The notes: generated by a model from the letters alone, not told the origin. Shown: positions 23,209-33,471, counted from the stretch's first letter. The stretch is 47,279 nucleotides of DNA from Parabacteroides sp. PF5-9 (GCF_029893105.1 NZ_JARXWG010000030.1:1-47279); one strand, 5' to 3'. A program made the numbers and translations.

Positions 23209-23320
23209 TTAATTGTTAATTATTAATTGTTAATTGTTAATTGTTAATTGTTAATTGTTAATTGTTAATTATTAATTGTTAATTATTAATTGTTAATTAT
23301 TAATTGTTAATTATTAATTA
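23209..23320. repeat. 16-copy TTAATTR heptamer array
   Basis: Sixteen perfect head-to-tail 7-base units (TTAATTG or TTAATTA, ten and six copies) fill 112 bases just before the DUF3109 start, with further AT-rich imperfect copies from about 23400 to 23450. All frames contain stops. The array sits where the DUF3109 promoter should be. It is prone to slippage, which would change promoter spacing. Confidence 0.95.
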
Positions 23321-23436
23321 AACAGCCAGAAGATAATTTTAAACTTAATTCCCGAATGGGGTTCAAATCATCGTAACTCCTTTGGCTCCTTTATTTTATA
23401 ATCAACAATTAATAATTAATAATTTATAATTAAACA

Positions 23437-24963
23437 TTAATCATTAATTAAGTTTGCCCCTGTCATCTCCTGTGGCTGCTCCAGACCCATAATATGCAAT
23501 ATGGATGGAGCCACATCAGCGAGGATACCATTTTCGACTTTTGCATTTTTATTGGCTGTCACATAGACGAAAGGAACCGGATTCAGTGAGTGTGCCGTAT
23601 TGGGAGAACCGTCTTCATTCAATGCATTATCGGCATTTCCATGGTCGGCAATGATGATCACTTCGTAGTCGTTGGCTTTTGCGGCTTCTATCGTAGCTTC
23701 CAGACATTTATCGATGGTCACCACTGCTTTCTCTATGGCAGCATATATACCGGTATGGCCTACCATATCGCCATTGGCATAGTTGCATACGATAAAGTCG
23801 TATCTGTTTTCATTGATCGCTTCTACCAGTTTGTCTTTTACTTCATAAGCGCTCATTTCGGGCTGTAGATCGTAGGTGGCCACTTTCGGAGAAGGCACCA
23901 GAATACGTTCTTCACCGACATACGGTTCTTCACGTCCTCCATTGAAAAAGAACGTGACGTGTGCATATTTTTCAGTCTCGGCAATATGCAACTGGCTTTT
24001 CCCTTTTGCCGCCAGATACTGGCCTAAGGTATTATCTACATTATCCTTATCGAAAAGGATATGTAGGCCTTTAAAGTTAGCATCATACGGAGTCATCGTA
24101 TAGTAACGCAAGCCGGGGATTGTATTCATACCTGCTTCCGGCATATCTTGTTGAGTCAGTACGATTGTCAACTCTTTCGCGCGGTCATTGCGGAAGTTAA
24201 AGAAGATCACCACATCACCTTCTTTGATTGTTGCCACTGGCTCGCCATTCTCTACATGAACAATGGGTTTGATAAATTCGTCGGTTACACCCTCCGCATA
24301 CGACTCTTCAACGGCTTTTACCATATCTTCGGCATCTTTGCCGAGTCCGTTGACCATCAGGTCATAGGCTTCTTTAACACGCTCCCAACGTTTGTCACGA
24401 TCCATCGCGTAGTAACGCCCGATAATAGAAGCGATCTTCCCTCCGTTTGTCTTGAGATGGTCTTCCAACTGGCGGATAAAACCAAGACCGCTCTTGGGGT
24501 CTGTATCGCGACCGTCCATAAAGCAATGCACGAACGACTTCGTGATTCCGTACTCTTTAGAAATATCTGTCAATTTGAAGAGATGTTCCATCGAACTGTG
24601 TACGCCACCATCGGAAACTAATCCCAGGAAGTGAATTTGTTTGTCATTCTCCTTGGCATAACTATAAGCGCTTTTGATCTCCGGATTATCCAGAATAGTG
24701 TTCTGACGACATGCGATATTGATCTTTACCAAATCCTGATACAATACACGTCCGGCGCCGATATTCAAGTGACCGACTTCAGAGTTTCCCATCTGTCCAT
24801 CAGGCAGACCTACATTTTCTCCGGAAGCCTGTAACTGAGAATGTGGATACTCCTTCAATAAACGGTCCCAATAAGGCGTTGGCGTACTTGAAATAACATC
24901 GTTTTTACGGCCGCTGCCGATCCCCCATCCGTCACAGATAACTAAAAGCGCTTTCTTATTCAT
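23437..24963 (-). CDS. gpmI: 2,3-bisphosphoglycerate-independent phosphoglycerate mutase
   Basis: 508 residues, the standard GpmI length. The metal site begins with CDGWG (D11), the phospho-acceptor serine is S61 in [14 protein letters not shown], and later binding segments include [24 protein letters not shown] and IIADHGNAD, which bind two Mn ions. It interconverts 3- and 2-phosphoglycerate in glycolysis in the cytosol. It has a TATCTTTG -7 element at 25013-25020, and the gene is divergent from the YgjP-like one. The heptamer array follows it. Confidence 0.97.
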   Translation of the reverse strand: MNKKALLVICDGWGIGSGRKNDVISSTPTPYWDRLLKEYPHSQLQASGENVGLPDGQMGNSEVGHLNIGAGRVLYQDLVKINIACRQNTILDNPEIKSAYSYAKENDKQIHFLGLVSDGGVHSSMEHLFKLTDISKEYGITKSFVHCFMDGRDTDPKSGLGFIRQLEDHLKTNGGKIASIIGRYYAMDRDKRWERVKEAYDLMVNGLGKDAEDMVKAVEESYAEGVTDEFIKPIVHVENGEPVATIKEGDVVIFFNFRNDRAKELTIVLTQQDMPEAGMNTIPGLRYYTMTPYDANFKGLHILFDKDNVDNTLGQYLAAKGKSQLHIAETEKYAHVTFFFNGGREEPYVGEERILVPSPKVATYDLQPEMSAYEVKDKLVEAINENRYDFIVCNYANGDMVGHTGIYAAIEKAVVTIDKCLEATIEAAKANDYEVIIIADHGNADNALNEDGSPNTAHSLNPVPFVYVTANKNAKVENGILADVAPSILHIMGLEQPQEMTGANLIND

Positions 24964-25012
24964 GATTGTATATCATTTATATTGTTTATATTTTTGTGCT
25001 GTTTTTCGGGCG

Positions 25013-25020
25013 CAAAGATA
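25013..25020 (-). promoter_or_regulatory. gpmI -7 promoter element
   Basis: On the minus strand TATCTTTG matches TAnnTTTG. The leader would be about 43 bases long. Confidence 0.55.
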
Positions 25021-25066
25021 CACAATTCCAGTGTATTTCCACTTCCCCGGGATGACTTTTAGACAG

Positions 25067-25768
25067 ATGAACGAAAAGAAATGGTTGGACAAAGAGTTAG
25101 GAGTGATTACACTAAAAATCTCTTCACGCTATAAACGCTATACGCTAAAAATCAAGAATGGGGCGGTAACTGCGACAATGCCCGTCGGAGGCAGCGAACA
25201 AACCATGCATGAATTTATAGAGAAAAACCGTTTGAAACTACAAACGATCCTCCAAAAAGCTCCTGTCGTCCGGAATCTGGATGAAACGACTACTCTTCAA
25301 ACGGCTACTTTTCGCCTATCGATTCAACGAGGGCAACAATCAAAGGCATCCATTACGCTGCATGACGGTTTATTGACAGTCATTTGCCCGCAACATATTC
25401 GTTTTGAGGAAGAACGGGTGCAGGAATGGTTACGGGAAGTCCTTAAAAACGTATTCCGCCGGGAAGCCAAACGGGTATTGCCTGAAAGGTTGAGCCGGTT
25501 GGCTCAACAATACCGCTTCTCTTATTCCGGGGTGCGTATCAACAGTAGCCAAACGCGTTGGGGGAGTTGTTCGACGCGCAGAAGTATCAACCTCTCCCTC
25601 TATCTGATGCAACTTCCCTGGCATTTGATCGATTATGTACTATTGCATGAACTTTGTCACACTGTAGAGATGAATCACAGTGAACGATTCTGGCAGTTAA
25701 TGGATCAGGTGACTGATGGAAAAGCCAAACAATTGCGGAAGGAGTTAAAGGCTTTTACGCTTATTTAG
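25067..25768 (+). CDS. YgjP-like (DUF45) metallopeptidase family protein
   Basis: 233 residues from ATG 25067 (ATG 25052 is also possible). The longer start at 24962 would read through the gpmI promoter and is rejected. The zinc motif HELCH followed by HSERFW near the C-terminus matches the YgjP/WLM-like HExxH group, and the SSQTRWGSCSTRRSINLS segment before it is characteristic. The enzyme is probably a small cytosolic zinc peptidase; its substrate is unknown. The family often occurs beside type I restriction genes, but no such genes are seen here. Confidence 0.85.
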   Translation: MNEKKWLDKELGVITLKISSRYKRYTLKIKNGAVTATMPVGGSEQTMHEFIEKNRLKLQTILQKAPVVRNLDETTTLQTATFRLSIQRGQQSKASITLHDGLLTVICPQHIRFEEERVQEWLREVLKNVFRREAKRVLPERLSRLAQQYRFSYSGVRINSSQTRWGSCSTRRSINLSLYLMQLPWHLIDYVLLHELCHTVEMNHSERFWQLMDQVTDGKAKQLRKELKAFTLI

Positions 25769-25878
25769 AGGATACTTTTGTTTTTTTTATGCAATTATGT
25801 AACTATTTCTGTTTTCTATTCGTCTTATGAGTAAACAATAGCAGGAAAGGCCACCCTGCAGAAAAAAAATAATTCATA

Positions 25879-28203
25879 ATGATACGAATAATAAGTTTAT
25901 TCATACTGATATCCAGTATGATACAGGGAGTATTTGCTCAAAATTTAACGATAAAAGGACAGGTAAAAAATGCTCAAAATAAAGAGAATCTGGAATTTGC
26001 AAATGTTATTCTGCAAACAACAGACTCAGTCTTTATACAAGGGACAATCACCAATGAAAAAGGAGAATACTCCTTAGAAAAGTTCCCCTCCGGAAATTAT
26101 CAACTCCAACTATCAAGTCTGGGTTTTAAAACCCGGTATATTCCTTTAAACGAAGTTGCAGAAGACAGACATCTTGAGGTCTTTTTTCTGGAGGAAGATG
26201 TGATCTCACTCGAAAGCGTTACGGTCAGCGCATCCAATATTAACAGTAAATCCGACCGGATGTTGGTTCACCCTTCAGAACGACAAGTGAAATCCTCTAC
26301 AAATGGAATTAATCTTCTTCAACAGTTGATGCTACCTAAGGTGCAGGTCAATCCGTTATTCAATGAGATCAAACTGCCCGGCGGAGGTGAAATCCAATTA
26401 CGGATCAATGGGGCTAAAGTTGAGATCCAGGATATTATAGCACTCAACCCGACTGAAATTATCCGGATTGAGTATCATGATAATCCAGGGTTGAGATATG
26501 GTAATGCAGAAGTGGTGTTAGACTATATCGTACATCGTCCGGAGACAGGCGGAAACTTGGGGCTAGACTTGAATGATGCCGTTGCTGCAGCTTGGGGAAA
26601 CAACTCTATCAATGCTAAAATAAATCACAAAAAATCGGAATTTTCGATGAATTATGGGATCAGCCACCGCGACTTTTACCGTATGTGGCGCGATAACAAA
26701 GAACGTTTTACCTTCGAAGATGGCTCTATATTAGAACGTAAAGAGGTCGGAGAACCCGGGCATGGCGAAATGTATTGGCAAAACCTGAATGCTACCTATA
26801 GTTTGATAGAACCGGAGAAGCGGATGTTTAATGCTACCGTTCGTTATCATACAAACCGAACATTACACTGGGACTATCATGGTCAATTATTCAATCAGGC
26901 CAATCCGAATGATGCGGTTCATATGATCGATAATTCGTCCAATAAAACCCACCGCCCGGCTGTTGACCTTTATTATCAACAACAGTTAAAAAACGATCAA
27001 ACCCTCGTCTTCAACCTGGTTGGGACGTATAATTACACCGATGAAACACGCTTCTATCAGGAAAGTCGCGAAAAATTGATCTTAACCGATATAAACAACT
27101 TGGTCAAAGGCAATAAATATTCCGTTATCGGAGAAGGTATTTATGAAAAAAAATTGGGGAACTACCGCTTAAGCGGAGGCATACGGTACAATCATTCGTT
27201 TTCGGATAACAGTTATAAAAACGGACATGACTATACCACTCAAATGGATCAATCCGAAGCTTCCGCGTATATCGAATTCAAAGGAAAGCAGCAAAACCTG
27301 GATTATACCTTAGGAGCAGGTATCAGCCGCAACTGGTTCAGCCAGAAAGGGCAGGGAGATGGGTATGAAAATTACACGTTCAATCCACGTATTGTGCTTC
27401 ACTATACATTACCGGGGCAATCCTATATCCGTTTACGAGGAAATATCAGTAACTCATCCCCTTCGCTATCGAATATGAGTAAGGTGGAACAAACGATAGA
27501 CTCTTTGCAGATTCAGCGTGGAAATCCGGATCTGAAACCTTTCATGCGCTACCGGACTGATCTGACCTATGAAATTCAGAAAGGGATTTTTCATGGCAAC
27601 TGGATGACCGGCTACGACTACCAACCGGATGCAATCATGGATGAAAAATACCGGGAAGGGAATAAAATTATACAGACCTGGGATAACCAACGCAGCTGGC
27701 AGCGATTAGAGAGTCGATTGACATTGCGGGTTGGTCCGATAAAAGATCTTCTTCAGGTAGCTGTCACGGGAGGGGTAAATCATTATATCAGCAAAGGCAA
27801 CACATACGCACATGAATATACCAACTGGTATACCAACGTAAGCCTTTCAGCCTCCTACAAAAAACTAATGCTGGCATTCAATCTGGAGACCAACTGGAAC
27901 TGGTTCTATGGCGAAACCATGAGTGGAGGGGAGAATATCCATATCCTTATGTTGAGATACAATCACAAGAATATGGCCTTTACAGCTGGGATGTTTAATC
28001 CGTTTGCAGATAATTACAAGCAGGAATCGGAAAACAGATCACAGTATGCCTCCTATAAACGAGCCAATTATATCAAAGAAAGTTCACGTTTATTATTGTT
28101 CCAGTTCAGCTATAACTTCTCTTTCGGAAGATCCTTTAAAGGCGGTCAGAAAAAAATAAATAACAGCGATGATGATTCGGGTGTGATGAGCACAGGAAAA
28201 TAA
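25879..28203 (+). CDS. Outer-membrane beta-barrel protein with carboxypeptidase-regulatory-like N-terminus
   Basis: 774 residues. A signal peptide ends near IQGVFAQ. Residues about 22-110 are a CarboxypepD_reg-like beta-sandwich (KGQVKNAQNKENLEFANVIL and ITNEKGEYSLEKFPSGNYQL). A short plug-like region near 130-220 (LPGGGEIQLRINGAKV) precedes a long barrel with many aromatic strands. This is the layout of the PF14905 outer-membrane barrel family, related to TonB receptors but smaller and often without a clear TonB box. The cargo is unknown. It is a single gene, preceded by no clear -7 element. Confidence 0.8.
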   Translation: MIRIISLFILISSMIQGVFAQNLTIKGQVKNAQNKENLEFANVILQTTDSVFIQGTITNEKGEYSLEKFPSGNYQLQLSSLGFKTRYIPLNEVAEDRHLEVFFLEEDVISLESVTVSASNINSKSDRMLVHPSERQVKSSTNGINLLQQLMLPKVQVNPLFNEIKLPGGGEIQLRINGAKVEIQDIIALNPTEIIRIEYHDNPGLRYGNAEVVLDYIVHRPETGGNLGLDLNDAVAAAWGNNSINAKINHKKSEFSMNYGISHRDFYRMWRDNKERFTFEDGSILERKEVGEPGHGEMYWQNLNATYSLIEPEKRMFNATVRYHTNRTLHWDYHGQLFNQANPNDAVHMIDNSSNKTHRPAVDLYYQQQLKNDQTLVFNLVGTYNYTDETRFYQESREKLILTDINNLVKGNKYSVIGEGIYEKKLGNYRLSGGIRYNHSFSDNSYKNGHDYTTQMDQSEASAYIEFKGKQQNLDYTLGAGISRNWFSQKGQGDGYENYTFNPRIVLHYTLPGQSYIRLRGNISNSSPSLSNMSKVEQTIDSLQIQRGNPDLKPFMRYRTDLTYEIQKGIFHGNWMTGYDYQPDAIMDEKYREGNKIIQTWDNQRSWQRLESRLTLRVGPIKDLLQVAVTGGVNHYISKGNTYAHEYTNWYTNVSLSASYKKLMLAFNLETNWNWFYGETMSGGENIHILMLRYNHKNMAFTAGMFNPFADNYKQESENRSQYASYKRANYIKESSRLLLFQFSYNFSFGRSFKGGQKKINNSDDDSGVMSTGK

Positions 28204-28317
28204 CTATTTAATTTTTAAGTTGAGTGGAATGGGGTGGTCGTGAGATTACCCTTTTCTATTGAAACAAAAACCATCACGTCGCTGTCGGTTTTTTGGAAGC
28301 ATTCAATGACTTTTCTG

Positions 28318-28421
28318 TTAGAGGTACCTCTAAAATGTTTTACACCTACCTCTAAATGAATTTAGACGTACCTCTAAATTTGTTTAGACGTACCTCTAAC
28401 AAAAAACAGAGGTAGGTGTAA
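28318..28421. repeat. 22-bp periodic palindrome array
   Basis: TACCTCTAA starts at 28325, 28347, 28369 and 28391, exactly 22 bases apart, and a related TAGGTGTAA starts at 28413. Palindromes sit across each unit border: a perfect 16-bp one at 28318-28333 (TTAGAGGTACCTCTAA) and near-perfect TTTAGACGTACCTCTAAA at 28361-28378. The outer arms TTACACCTACCTCT (28340-28353) and AGAGGTAGGTGTAA (28408-28421) are exact inverted repeats. This looks like an operator array with all sites on one helix face. Confidence 0.8.
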
Positions 28422-28650
28422 CAAAAAAGGGATCAGCAAACTGTTTTTATTTCTATAGGATGATGTAGAAAAAAGAAGGTGGATTTTTCAGATAATACTT
28501 CAGTATAATCATAAAAAAGTTTAAATAAATAAATGTAATTAACTGATAATGAATGGGAATATTGGGTTTTGTATGAAAGCAAAATGAGCGAATGGCCGAG
28601 CCTTTACAAGAGGTATCGGGTGGTAAGAACAGAAGTTAGAGATTATTGCA

Positions 28651-28658
28651 TACATTTG
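28651..28658 (+). promoter_or_regulatory. -7 element of the DPP IV-like gene
   Basis: TACATTTG matches TAnnTTTG, 37 bases before the chosen ATG at 28695, and rules out the earlier in-frame ATG at 28569. Confidence 0.55.
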
Positions 28659-28694
28659 TCTCATGAAAAAACAACACTAAATAATTCGATAAAC

Positions 28695-31139
28695 ATGAGA
28701 CACTTCTTTTTACTGCTGTTTGCCTTAAATCTCTTTTTAGTATGTAATGTAAGCGCACAAACAGCTTATTCTGCCGAACGTCTATCAGGATATACGCAGG
28801 CCGAACGTTTTGCCGGAGATAAATTATCAACGATGTTGTTTTCGACGTCGATAGATCCACATTGGTTTCAAAAAGGGAATCATTTCTGGTATGCATATAA
28901 AACCAGTGAAGGGAAAGCTTGGTATGTTGTAGACCCGAATGCGCGCACCAAGCGCTCTTTATTTGACCTGGATAAGCTGGCGGCTCAACTGACTGAAATC
29001 GTCAAAGATCCGTTTACAGCACAGCAATTACCTATCGAGGAACTGGAAGCAGGGGAAGACGGACATTCGTTTACGTTCCAGATCAAATCGTCAAAAGACG
29101 CGCAAAAAGATAGTACCGATAAAAGTAAAGAGAAAGAAAAGGAGATTTTCTTCTTCGCATATGATTATCGGACACAACAACTGACTCATTTGAAAGATAA
29201 AAAGAAAACACCTAAACATCCGGACTGGGCTTCTGTCTCTCCGGATGGAAAAACAGTGGTTTATGCGAAAGATTTAAATCTTTACCGTATGTCACGTGAA
29301 GATTATGAAAAACTGAAAAAAGATGATAAAGATAGTACTGTTACCGATATTCAACTGACAACCATTGGCGTAGAACATTTTGGTTTCGGGCAGCCACGTT
29401 ATCTGTTAAATACAGATACACTTCTGAACGGTAAACGGCGGAAAGCAGATGGTATAGTCTGGTCGCCCGATTCCCGGTATTTTGCCGTTACGCTGACTGA
29501 TAATCGTCCGTTAAAAGATCTTTGGGTCATCAATGTGATGGCTGAACCTCGTCCCACACTCGAGTCGTACAAATACCAAATGCCTGGTGAGAAAGAGTCG
29601 CCTAGACAGTATCTGTATCTGTTCGATATGGCCGATAACAGTTATAAAGAGATTAATACCAACGCCTTTAAAGACCAGACCATCCGTCTGGCCCGTAAAC
29701 CGAGTTTACAGAAACAGCGCGATATGAAGGATCAGCCTGATTGTTGGTTGGGCGATGAGCACCGTTTTTTTCTTACACGTATGAGTCGTGACTTACACCG
29801 AATCGATATTTGCTCGTATACAATAGGTGCAGATACAATCTGTCCGATCATCGAAGAACGGATGAATACCTATATCGAAGTACGACCACTGGCCGCTATC
29901 AATAGCGGGAAAGAGTTGATCCACTGGAGCGAACGCGACGGTTGGGCACATCTTTATCTGTATGATGACCAAGGGAATTTAAAGAACCGCCTGACATCAG
30001 GCTCCTGGCATGTAGACCAGATTGTCAAAGTCGATGAAGCTAAACGTGTCGTTTATTTTATCGCAAACGGAAAGGAAAAAGAGGAAAACCCGTATTACGA
30101 ACATTTCTACCGGGTCAATTTGGATGGTAGTGGTTTGCAGATGGTTTCAGCTGGTGACTATTTCCATGAAGTCCATATGGATGATAACGGACAGTTTATC
30201 GTGCATAACTATTCCCGCATCAATACCATCCCTGCTTCTGATCTGCTCGATAACAACGGACGGAAAGTCATGGAGTTGGAAAAGAGTGATTTTTCACAGC
30301 TGCTGGCTGCCGGATATCAATTTCCCGAACCGTTTAAAGTCAAAGCGAAAGACGGGGTGACGGATCTGTATGGAGTGATATATAAACCGTTTGACTTTGA
30401 TTCAACCAAGGTCTATCCGATAATTGATTATGTCTATCCTGGTCCGCAGGTGGAGGCTACCCGTTATCCGTTTACTCTTATGAATGTGCGTACCGACCGT
30501 CTGGCACAGGCCGGATTTATTGTGGTATCGGTTGGAAACCGGGGAGGACATCCGAGTCGTTCGAAATGGTATCATAACTATGGATATGGCAATTTGAGGG
30601 ATTATGGATTGGAAGACCAGAAAGCAGCTATTATCCAATTGGCCGACCGGTATAAGTTTATCGATATTCACCGTGTAGGAATTCATGGACATTCGGGAGG
30701 TGGTTTTATGTCGACCGCTGCCCTGTTGCAATTTCCCGATTTCTTTAAAGTAGCCGTATCTTGCGCCGGAAATCATGATAATAAGATTTACAATCGCTGG
30801 TGGAGTGAGACTCACCATGGAGTGAAAGAAGAGATCACAGAAAAAGGGGATACAACATTTATATACAGTATCAAGAGTAATCCCGAACTGGCCAAACAAT
30901 TGAAAGGAAATCTGTTGCTTATTCATGGAGATATCGACAATAACGTACATCCGGGTAATACCATGCGTGTGGTAGATGCGCTGATCCGTGCAAACAAACG
31001 TTTTGATATGCTTCTCTTACCGCAGCAGCGTCATGGTTTCGGCGATATGAATGAGTATTTTTATTGGCGTATGGTCGATTACTTCTCCGAACATTTACTG
31101 GGAAAATCGGAAAAATCGGTAGATATCCCGAAGAGATAG
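28695..31139 (+). CDS. Dipeptidyl-peptidase IV-like S9 family serine peptidase
   Basis: 814 residues from ATG 28695, where a signal peptide (RHFFLLLFALNLFLVCNVSAQ, about 3-23) starts; the ORF itself opens earlier at 28569. The N-terminal about 480 residues form the beta-propeller, and the C-terminal alpha/beta-hydrolase carries the triad S667 in GHSGGG, D748 in HGDIDNNVH and H780 in PQQRHGFG. The family removes N-terminal Xaa-Pro dipeptides, probably from dietary or host peptides in the periplasm or on the surface. Exact specificity is not visible. It ends at a strong terminator. Confidence 0.9.
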   Translation: MRHFFLLLFALNLFLVCNVSAQTAYSAERLSGYTQAERFAGDKLSTMLFSTSIDPHWFQKGNHFWYAYKTSEGKAWYVVDPNARTKRSLFDLDKLAAQLTEIVKDPFTAQQLPIEELEAGEDGHSFTFQIKSSKDAQKDSTDKSKEKEKEIFFFAYDYRTQQLTHLKDKKKTPKHPDWASVSPDGKTVVYAKDLNLYRMSREDYEKLKKDDKDSTVTDIQLTTIGVEHFGFGQPRYLLNTDTLLNGKRRKADGIVWSPDSRYFAVTLTDNRPLKDLWVINVMAEPRPTLESYKYQMPGEKESPRQYLYLFDMADNSYKEINTNAFKDQTIRLARKPSLQKQRDMKDQPDCWLGDEHRFFLTRMSRDLHRIDICSYTIGADTICPIIEERMNTYIEVRPLAAINSGKELIHWSERDGWAHLYLYDDQGNLKNRLTSGSWHVDQIVKVDEAKRVVYFIANGKEKEENPYYEHFYRVNLDGSGLQMVSAGDYFHEVHMDDNGQFIVHNYSRINTIPASDLLDNNGRKVMELEKSDFSQLLAAGYQFPEPFKVKAKDGVTDLYGVIYKPFDFDSTKVYPIIDYVYPGPQVEATRYPFTLMNVRTDRLAQAGFIVVSVGNRGGHPSRSKWYHNYGYGNLRDYGLEDQKAAIIQLADRYKFIDIHRVGIHGHSGGGFMSTAALLQFPDFFKVAVSCAGNHDNKIYNRWWSETHHGVKEEITEKGDTTFIYSIKSNPELAKQLKGNLLLIHGDIDNNVHPGNTMRVVDALIRANKRFDMLLLPQQRHGFGDMNEYFYWRMVDYFSEHLLGKSEKSVDIPKR

Positions 31140-31186
31140 GATCTCTCTAACTCTTGTTGTATTCAACTCTAAAATGATTAAAACAA

Positions 31187-31230
31187 GGAAGGCCGCTCCT
31201 CCCGGAGCAGCCTTCCCAACCACTTTTTTT
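31187..31230 (+). terminator. Terminator of the DPP IV-like gene
   Basis: A GC-rich stem of about 13 bp (GGAAGGCCGCTCC with GGAGCAGCCTTCC, one mismatch) has a 4-base loop and is followed by CTTTTTTT. It is convergent with the PepSY-like gene. Confidence 0.85.
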
Positions 31231-31297
31231 CAATAAGATTTACATCTTAAAACAACACTTTTTCTTTTTGTTTATATATATAATTTTGGATTAGTAA

Positions 31298-32194
31298 TTA
31301 ATACGTCAGAATAGAAATACAATCCCCATTTTCTTTCACCGTTGCAATTTTGTTTTTGTCGTTCTGGCTGAAATAAAATAGGTAAGACACCTCTTGGCCG
31401 TTATCCATCACGCGGATGTCGCTAACTGCGGCATGGCCATAAGAAGATGCTTTGAATTTGTTCATCACCTGAGCAGGTACTACCTCTTCTTCTACCACCC
31501 AGAATGTAGAGATCCAGTTGTACTCCTGATCCAAAGCAATCAGTTTGAAAACATTGTTGCTGTCGATCACACCTACCTTGGCACTCAATGAATCATCCCA
31601 GTAATCCAATACCTGGAAATCATTGAACATCCCGTTAATGGTACGGCTTACTTGTGAAGGGATTACAACAGGTGCTTCCGATTCAGTGGCTGTACTGTTT
31701 TTTGTGCGGATCAGGTCACCGGCTAAAGAGAGGTATACGTTCAACACTTCCGAGTTGTTGCTTACTTTCACCATATAGATATCCGATGTGTTTGCTCTTT
31801 CAAGGATATAGGCGTTTAAGAGGCTGTAATCCGCATATGCGCTTGTGGCTAATGTTCTTTTTACCGATTGGTTCAATGTTTGGTAAGCAACAGTTGTTTG
31901 AGCAGATTCCATGTTTCCTTTCTGGCTGAACCATGCTTTTACAACTGAGGCGTTCTCAGAGAAGCTGGCTGTGTAATAGCCGTTTTCGATAGTCCATTTT
32001 ACGCTTTTAGCATTTGGGAACTGAATATCCATCGCTCTTAATACGTTCTCGTTAGGAGTCATTGCCGATGGAGTGGTAGATACAGTTTGGTCGGTTAGTG
32101 GTAAGCTTTCGAAATGTTCGTCAGAAGAACAGCTTGTAATAAATAATGTAACGATAGCTAAAACGAATAATTTAAAAAATACCTTAGTTGCCAT
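31298..32194 (-). CDS. PepSY-like (DUF2874-type) lipoprotein
   Basis: 298 residues. A lipobox FITSC (C22) gives a lipoprotein in the outer or inner membrane. Repeated beta-lactamase-inhibitor/PepSY-like segments are visible (FPNAKSVKWTIENGYYTASF and later WVVEEEVVPAQVMNKFKASSYG). In Bacteroidales such domains occur in small exported proteins of unknown function and are thought to be protein-binding or inhibitory. A TATATTTG -7 element at 32256-32263 supports the start at 32194. Nearby palindromes at 32310-32425 could be its operators. No partner gene is adjacent. Confidence 0.75.
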   Translation of the reverse strand: MATKVFFKLFVLAIVTLFITSCSSDEHFESLPLTDQTVSTTPSAMTPNENVLRAMDIQFPNAKSVKWTIENGYYTASFSENASVVKAWFSQKGNMESAQTTVAYQTLNQSVKRTLATSAYADYSLLNAYILERANTSDIYMVKVSNNSEVLNVYLSLAGDLIRTKNSTATESEAPVVIPSQVSRTINGMFNDFQVLDYWDDSLSAKVGVIDSNNVFKLIALDQEYNWISTFWVVEEEVVPAQVMNKFKASSYGHAAVSDIRVMDNGQEVSYLFYFSQNDKNKIATVKENGDCISILTY

Positions 32195-32255
32195 GATGTA
32201 ATAAATTTGAAAAATTAGTGGTTGTTGTTTTACTCATTCGTGCCTTAACACGATG

Positions 32256-32263
32256 CAAATATA
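32256..32263 (-). promoter_or_regulatory. -7 element of the PepSY-like gene
   Basis: On the minus strand TATATTTG matches TAnnTTTG, with the transcription start near 32249. Confidence 0.55.
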
Positions 32264-32309
32264 GGGGGGCGACGGAAGGTGAGAAATTCTGGAAAAGGAA
32301 AAATAGGTT

Positions 32310-32425
32310 ACAAATCGTAATTTGTCGGAATCTACCAAAAACGGCCTGAAAATGAATAGAATCTACAACTCATTCAAGTTGTAAATCCTAACTTTTACAA
32401 GTTGTGATTACAATTTTCAAGTAAT
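32310..32425. repeat. Cluster of palindromic ACAA/TTGT sites
   Basis: ACAAATCGTAATTTGT (32310-32325), ACAACTCATTCAAGTTGT (32365-32382) and a further AAGTTGT at 32399-32405, then AAGTAAT from 32419, give a loose period of about 20-23 bases upstream of the PepSY-like gene. The spacing is less regular than the two 22-bp arrays, so this is weaker. Confidence 0.45.
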
Positions 32426-32479
32426 GAGAGGGAGGAGGAAGAGGGAAAAGAGAAACGGGAGGGGCAATTCTGTTATTTT

Positions 32480-32950
32480 GCTTTTGTGCGTGAGTGATTC
32501 GTGACATAAATGAGGGAAAACAGCTTTTCAGCTAACGCGTACCCTGTTTATTTTTAATCAAATAGAGGCTCAACTTACAGATTTTAGACAAAATATCGAC
32601 ACTTTTTGCCGGTTTGTTCTGGTTCATCTCCCCAATTTCCCCTGGAGATTTTAAAAATGATGCAGATGATCTTGGAAAAGCATCTAAATAGTTCGAACCA
32701 ATCATCAGCATCATTTTTTTAAGGGTCGGAAATGGGGAAAAAATGGATCAAAAACAGTCCTTTTTTTCTCTGGAAGGAGGATTTTTTCAGACCTGCAAAA
32801 ATAGGCAAGAGAAAATGATAATCAACCGATCTAGCAAAAATAAACCCCAAATCACGGCGTTTCTTCGGAGCGCCTTGCCGTTTGGCTTAAATAAACGGAT
32901 GACGGAGGGGTTAAAATGACAAAATGCTCACATTGACACATTGTAATCTT
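32480..32950 (-). repeat. Dispersed structured intergenic repeat, copy B
   Basis: Inverted, diverged copy of 8770-9230. Conserved blocks are in the same order on the minus strand, with the central hairpin at about 32650-32720. The 60-codon minus ORF at 32532-32714 (MMLMIGSNYLDAF) repeats part of a frame in copy A, but the two frames do not conserve a common end; the conservation fits a structured DNA or RNA element better than a protein. Confidence 0.7.
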
Positions 32951-33471
32951 GCTCAGATTAAGATCCTGCCTACAAAAGGTAGATTAATTACATATCATTA
33001 GATAATCTATCACAATTTTATATCATTATTATTATACTAATATAATCCCATTACATATATGCAAATTGCAATTTTCAATATATATATTCTCATAGATATT
33101 ACATGATCAATAAATACAGAACAAAAAGTTACCGTTAAAGATTATTATTTATATCTCATATTTATGTAGAATACTTACAATTATTACTAATACAATACAC
33201 ATGACATATAATATCTTAAAAGATGTTGTTAACATTAAGCCATATGTATAACATCCTTATTTACAAATATTTTAAAATATAATTATGAAAATAAATGCGC
33301 TAATACATAGTAATTTTTTTATTATGTACTTCGCATTATCCAAGCATTAGTATCAAAAGGTGATTCAATTGAAAGCAAATCTAATAGAAGATATAGCTTC
33401 AACTTAAGAAAAAGGAGAAAATAGTCTTTATGTGTTAATTTAAATTAAAAACACATCAGAAAGGGGGAGTT
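32951..33471. other. AT-rich non-coding stretch
   Basis: About 520 bases, very AT-rich, with stops in all frames and no gene. It lies between repeat copy B and the end of the DUF4249 gene. The only coding hint is a short ORF with a good ribosome site at 33472 (separate entry). Confidence 0.6.

Larger units (their letters stand above)
28204..28694. other. Intergenic region before the DPP IV-like gene
   Basis: No gene is visible. It holds the 22-bp palindrome array at 28318-28421 (separate entry) and the TACATTTG promoter at 28651-28658. The region before 28318 shows no clear terminator for the upstream barrel gene. Confidence 0.6.

Noticed and set aside
23209-23320. CRISPR array
   Set aside because: Seven-base units with no spacers and no cas genes.
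28318-28421. CRISPR array
   Set aside because: A 22-base period with variable halves and palindromes across unit borders, only four to five units, no cas genes.
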